NCBI RefSeq assembly: GCF_003947415.1
Contig: NZ_QHKL01000008.1
Span: forward strand, 62,001 to 126,000
Length of the DNA stretch: 64,000 bases
Reading direction: 5' to 3'
Source of the DNA: Amycolatopsis sp. WAC 01376
GTDB taxonomy: Bacteria > Actinomycetota > Actinomycetes > Mycobacteriales > Pseudonocardiaceae
Part shown: positions 62,552 to 64,000 of the stretch, piece after piece
Position numbering within the stretch: position 1 is the first letter of the stretch
Layout: every line of letters begins with the position of its first letter
Position numbers and translations under genes: made by a program
The notes under the pieces: model-generated
Told to the model about the DNA's origin: nothing
Seen by the model: only the letters and a program-made list of their open reading frames with translations
Databases searched by the model: none

Positions 62552-63717
62552 GCGCGCCGGTGCGCGCCCGGATTTCGGGGCCGTGGCTGGCTTTGCTGGC
62601 CGGACCGCTGTCATTCGGCATCGCCGGGCCGTCGCTGATCCTGCCGGAAGCGGCTGCGGCGCTCGGCACCGGAATCGGCGCGGTGACGTGGATCGTGACG
62701 GCCTTCGGCTGGGGTATCGCCGTCGGCACCCCGCTGCTCGCCGGCCTGCAGAGCCACCGCGGCGTCCGGACCGCGGTGCTCGCATGCGCCGCCCTGGTAC
62801 TGGCAGGCGCCGTCGCGGTGACGACCGTTCCGTGGCTGCCGGTACTGATCGCCGGCAGTGCCCTGCAGGGGCTCGGCACCGCCGGTTTCACCACGATGGC
62901 CATGACCCTCGCCGGCTCGGCACGCGCGATGGGCCTGGTCACCTCGTCGCTGGCGGTGGTCGGCTCGGCGTCGCCGTTGATCGGTGACCTCGTCGGCGAC
63001 GCGCTCGGCTGGCGGCTCGCGCTGGCCCTGCCCGCGCTCAGCCTGCTCGCCGTGCCCGCGGCGCTGCGGTCGGCCCCCGGGACGCCTGTCGTGCCGTCCC
63101 GGTTCGACGCGGTCGGCGCGCTGCTCCTGACAACGTTGGTCACCGCCTTGGTGTTCGTGCCGCATCACCCGCTGCCCGCGGGTATCGCCGTCGTCGTCAT
63201 CGCGGTTCTGCTCGCCCGGCACCTGCGATCGCGACCGGCCGGGTTCGTGCCCGCCGCGCTCCTGCGAACGCCGGTCTTCCTGATCGCGGCCGGGCTCGCG
63301 TTCGTGCTGGCGGTGGTCAACTTCGGGTTGATGTACGCGCTGCCGCCGCGGTTGACCGGAGAATCCGGCTGGACCAGCGGAGAGGTCGGATTCGCCATCC
63401 TGTGGCCGCTGCTGTTCGGCGGGCTGGTGTCCTATGTGGTCATCGCGGTGACGGCGAAGACCCCGTTCCGGGCGGTGACAGTGTTGTTCCCGGTACTCGC
63501 CGCTCTCGGCCTGACGCTTGCGGGAGTGGGTGTTTCCCCGGCCACGCTGCTGATCGCGCAAGCATTGGCATCACTCGCGGCGGCTTCGGGACAGGGTGTC
63601 TACGCGGTGCGCGCCGGAGACGCCGCCGGTTCTCATCGCACGGCGGGGATGGGCCTGTTCAGCCTCACCTACCTGCTGGGGGCGGCCTTCGGACCCGCCA
63701 TCGCCGCGCTCCTGTGA
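62548..63717 (+). CDS. MFS transporter
   Basis: The 389-residue product has about 12 membrane segments. The start MSAPVRARISGPWLALLAGP is followed by motif-A-like and C-like stretches (GWGIAVGTPLLAGLQSHRGV, IAGSALQGLGTAGFTTMAMT, GDLVGDALGWRLALALPALS). It is coupled to the OYE gene by ATGA. The export substrate is unknown, perhaps the OYE substrate or product. Confidence 0.88.
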   Translation: MSAPVRARISGPWLALLAGPLSFGIAGPSLILPEAAAALGTGIGAVTWIVTAFGWGIAVGTPLLAGLQSHRGVRTAVLACAALVLAGAVAVTTVPWLPVLIAGSALQGLGTAGFTTMAMTLAGSARAMGLVTSSLAVVGSASPLIGDLVGDALGWRLALALPALSLLAVPAALRSAPGTPVVPSRFDAVGALLLTTLVTALVFVPHHPLPAGIAVVVIAVLLARHLRSRPAGFVPAALLRTPVFLIAAGLAFVLAVVNFGLMYALPPRLTGESGWTSGEVGFAILWPLLFGGLVSYVVIAVTAKTPFRAVTVLFPVLAALGLTLAGVGVSPATLLIAQALASLAAASGQGVYAVRAGDAAGSHRTAGMGLFSLTYLLGAAFGPAIAALL

Positions 63718-63852
63718 AACCCGGGGAAGGGAGCTTTTACCGCTGGGACGCGGGCAAAGCGCCCTTCGTCTCCATGCGCTTTAAGCCTTGCCTGAAAGAA
63801 TGAAGAGGGCCGCGGTTCTTGCTGGTGGGGTCCTGAGCACCGGCGGCATGCT
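63718..63852. other. Intergenic region with a repeat-like tail
   Basis: This region contains GGGGAAGGGAGCTTTTACCG (about 63723-63742), resembling the tail at 11285-11305, and an inverted repeat AAAGCGC/GCGCTTT (63756-63782) that may end the MFS transcript. No gene was seen. Confidence 0.4.
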
Positions 63853-64000
63853 TCACATGCCGGCTTTCAGTACGTCGATCTCGCAGCCTGGCGCGGCCGG
63901 ATCGAAGCCGTGCTCGACCAGCCAGCGGATCCCCAGCAGGCTCCGCAACGACCACCACGCGCGGATCACGTCGAGGTCGACATCAACGCCGTAGCCGGCG
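63853..64000 (-). CDS. Phosphotransferase C-terminal end (5' part outside window)
   Basis: The last 48 codons before the TGA at 63853-63855 read AGYGVDVDLDVIRAWWSLRS, LLGIRWLVEHGFDPAAPGCE and IDVLKAGM. This wording fits the end of aminoglycoside/choline-type (APH) phosphotransferases of actinomycetes, but only the tail is visible, so the call is tentative. Confidence 0.45.
   Translation of the reverse strand, partial: AGYGVDVDLDVIRAWWSLRSLLGIRWLVEHGFDPAAPGCEIDVLKAGM

Noticed and set aside
53978..63717. Antibiotic biosynthesis cluster suggested by SARP, LAL regulator and MFS genes
   Set aside because: No PKS, NRPS, terpene cyclase or other scaffold-forming gene is present; only regulators, pumps and one reductase.

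Overview
The window is high-GC chromosomal DNA from an actinomycete of the Pseudonocardiaceae, most likely Amycolatopsis or a close relative. This rests on the GC-rich third codon positions, frequent GTG/TTG starts, leaderless-looking promoters, an iniB-iniA-iniC-type cluster, a mycothiol-type isomerase fold, and intergenic inverted repeats of the kind scattered through Amycolatopsis genomes. No rRNA, plasmid origin, prophage or CRISPR array was seen. There is one tRNA gene, tRNA-Ala(GGC) at 51891-51963, with IS and regulator debris beside it.

Layout. 1-1325: a cut-off secreted protein and a DUF4239 membrane protein. 1811-2836: an orphan prenyl diphosphate synthase. 2894-4021: a CapA-type lipoprotein. 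8117-4208 (minus): a compact operon of ABC ATPase, ABC permease, membrane protein, winged-helix regulator and DNA polymerase IV, with a palindromic operator in front. 8261-9757: a secreted S33 peptidase. 9879-11208: a macrolide-type glycosyltransferase preceded by a leaderless 10-codon leader peptide and a terminator-like hairpin. 15895-11542 (minus): a polar amino acid ABC importer in one operon with an unusual aminotransferase-PAS-HTH fusion. 16301-20162: a secreted GH8 glycanase, an FDOR-type oxidoreductase, and an acyl-CoA ligase/TetR pair with its operator.

20231-28286 holds an iniBAC-like locus: IniB-like protein, two dynamin-type GTPases, and on the other strand a membrane-anchored Hsp70-like ATPase plus a LuxR-type P-loop regulator. 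28168-39142 is a run of single housekeeping or accessory genes (epimerase, VOC, GNAT, Nudix, a frameshifted inositol-phosphatase-like gene, HNH/DUF222, HEAT-like, M28 peptidase, methyltransferase and others). 39167-40258 encodes a secreted crystallin-like protein with a possible pore-forming C-terminus. 44861-40407 (minus) is a tightly overlapping operon of a binding-protein-like protein, TelA, a VWA-binding-protein fusion and a small membrane protein. 48074-45001 is a response regulator-flavoprotein fusion with a cNMP-domain histidine kinase. 49468-51621 is a large secreted ricin-lectin beta-helix protein.

After the tRNA and a decayed patch (52069-53261), the right end holds two efflux/regulator modules. 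One is an MFS pump divergent from an AfsR/SARP-type regulator whose promoter carries 11-bp direct repeats. The other is an OYE-MFS operon divergent from a LAL-type LuxR regulator. The window ends inside a probable phosphotransferase gene.

The strongest new observation is the candidate macrolide-sensing attenuator at 9879-10036. Its leader peptide has an Arg-Met-Arg motif at residues 6-8, the same position as the Arg-Leu-Arg arrest motif of ErmDL, and the gene downstream belongs to the macrolide glycosyltransferase family.
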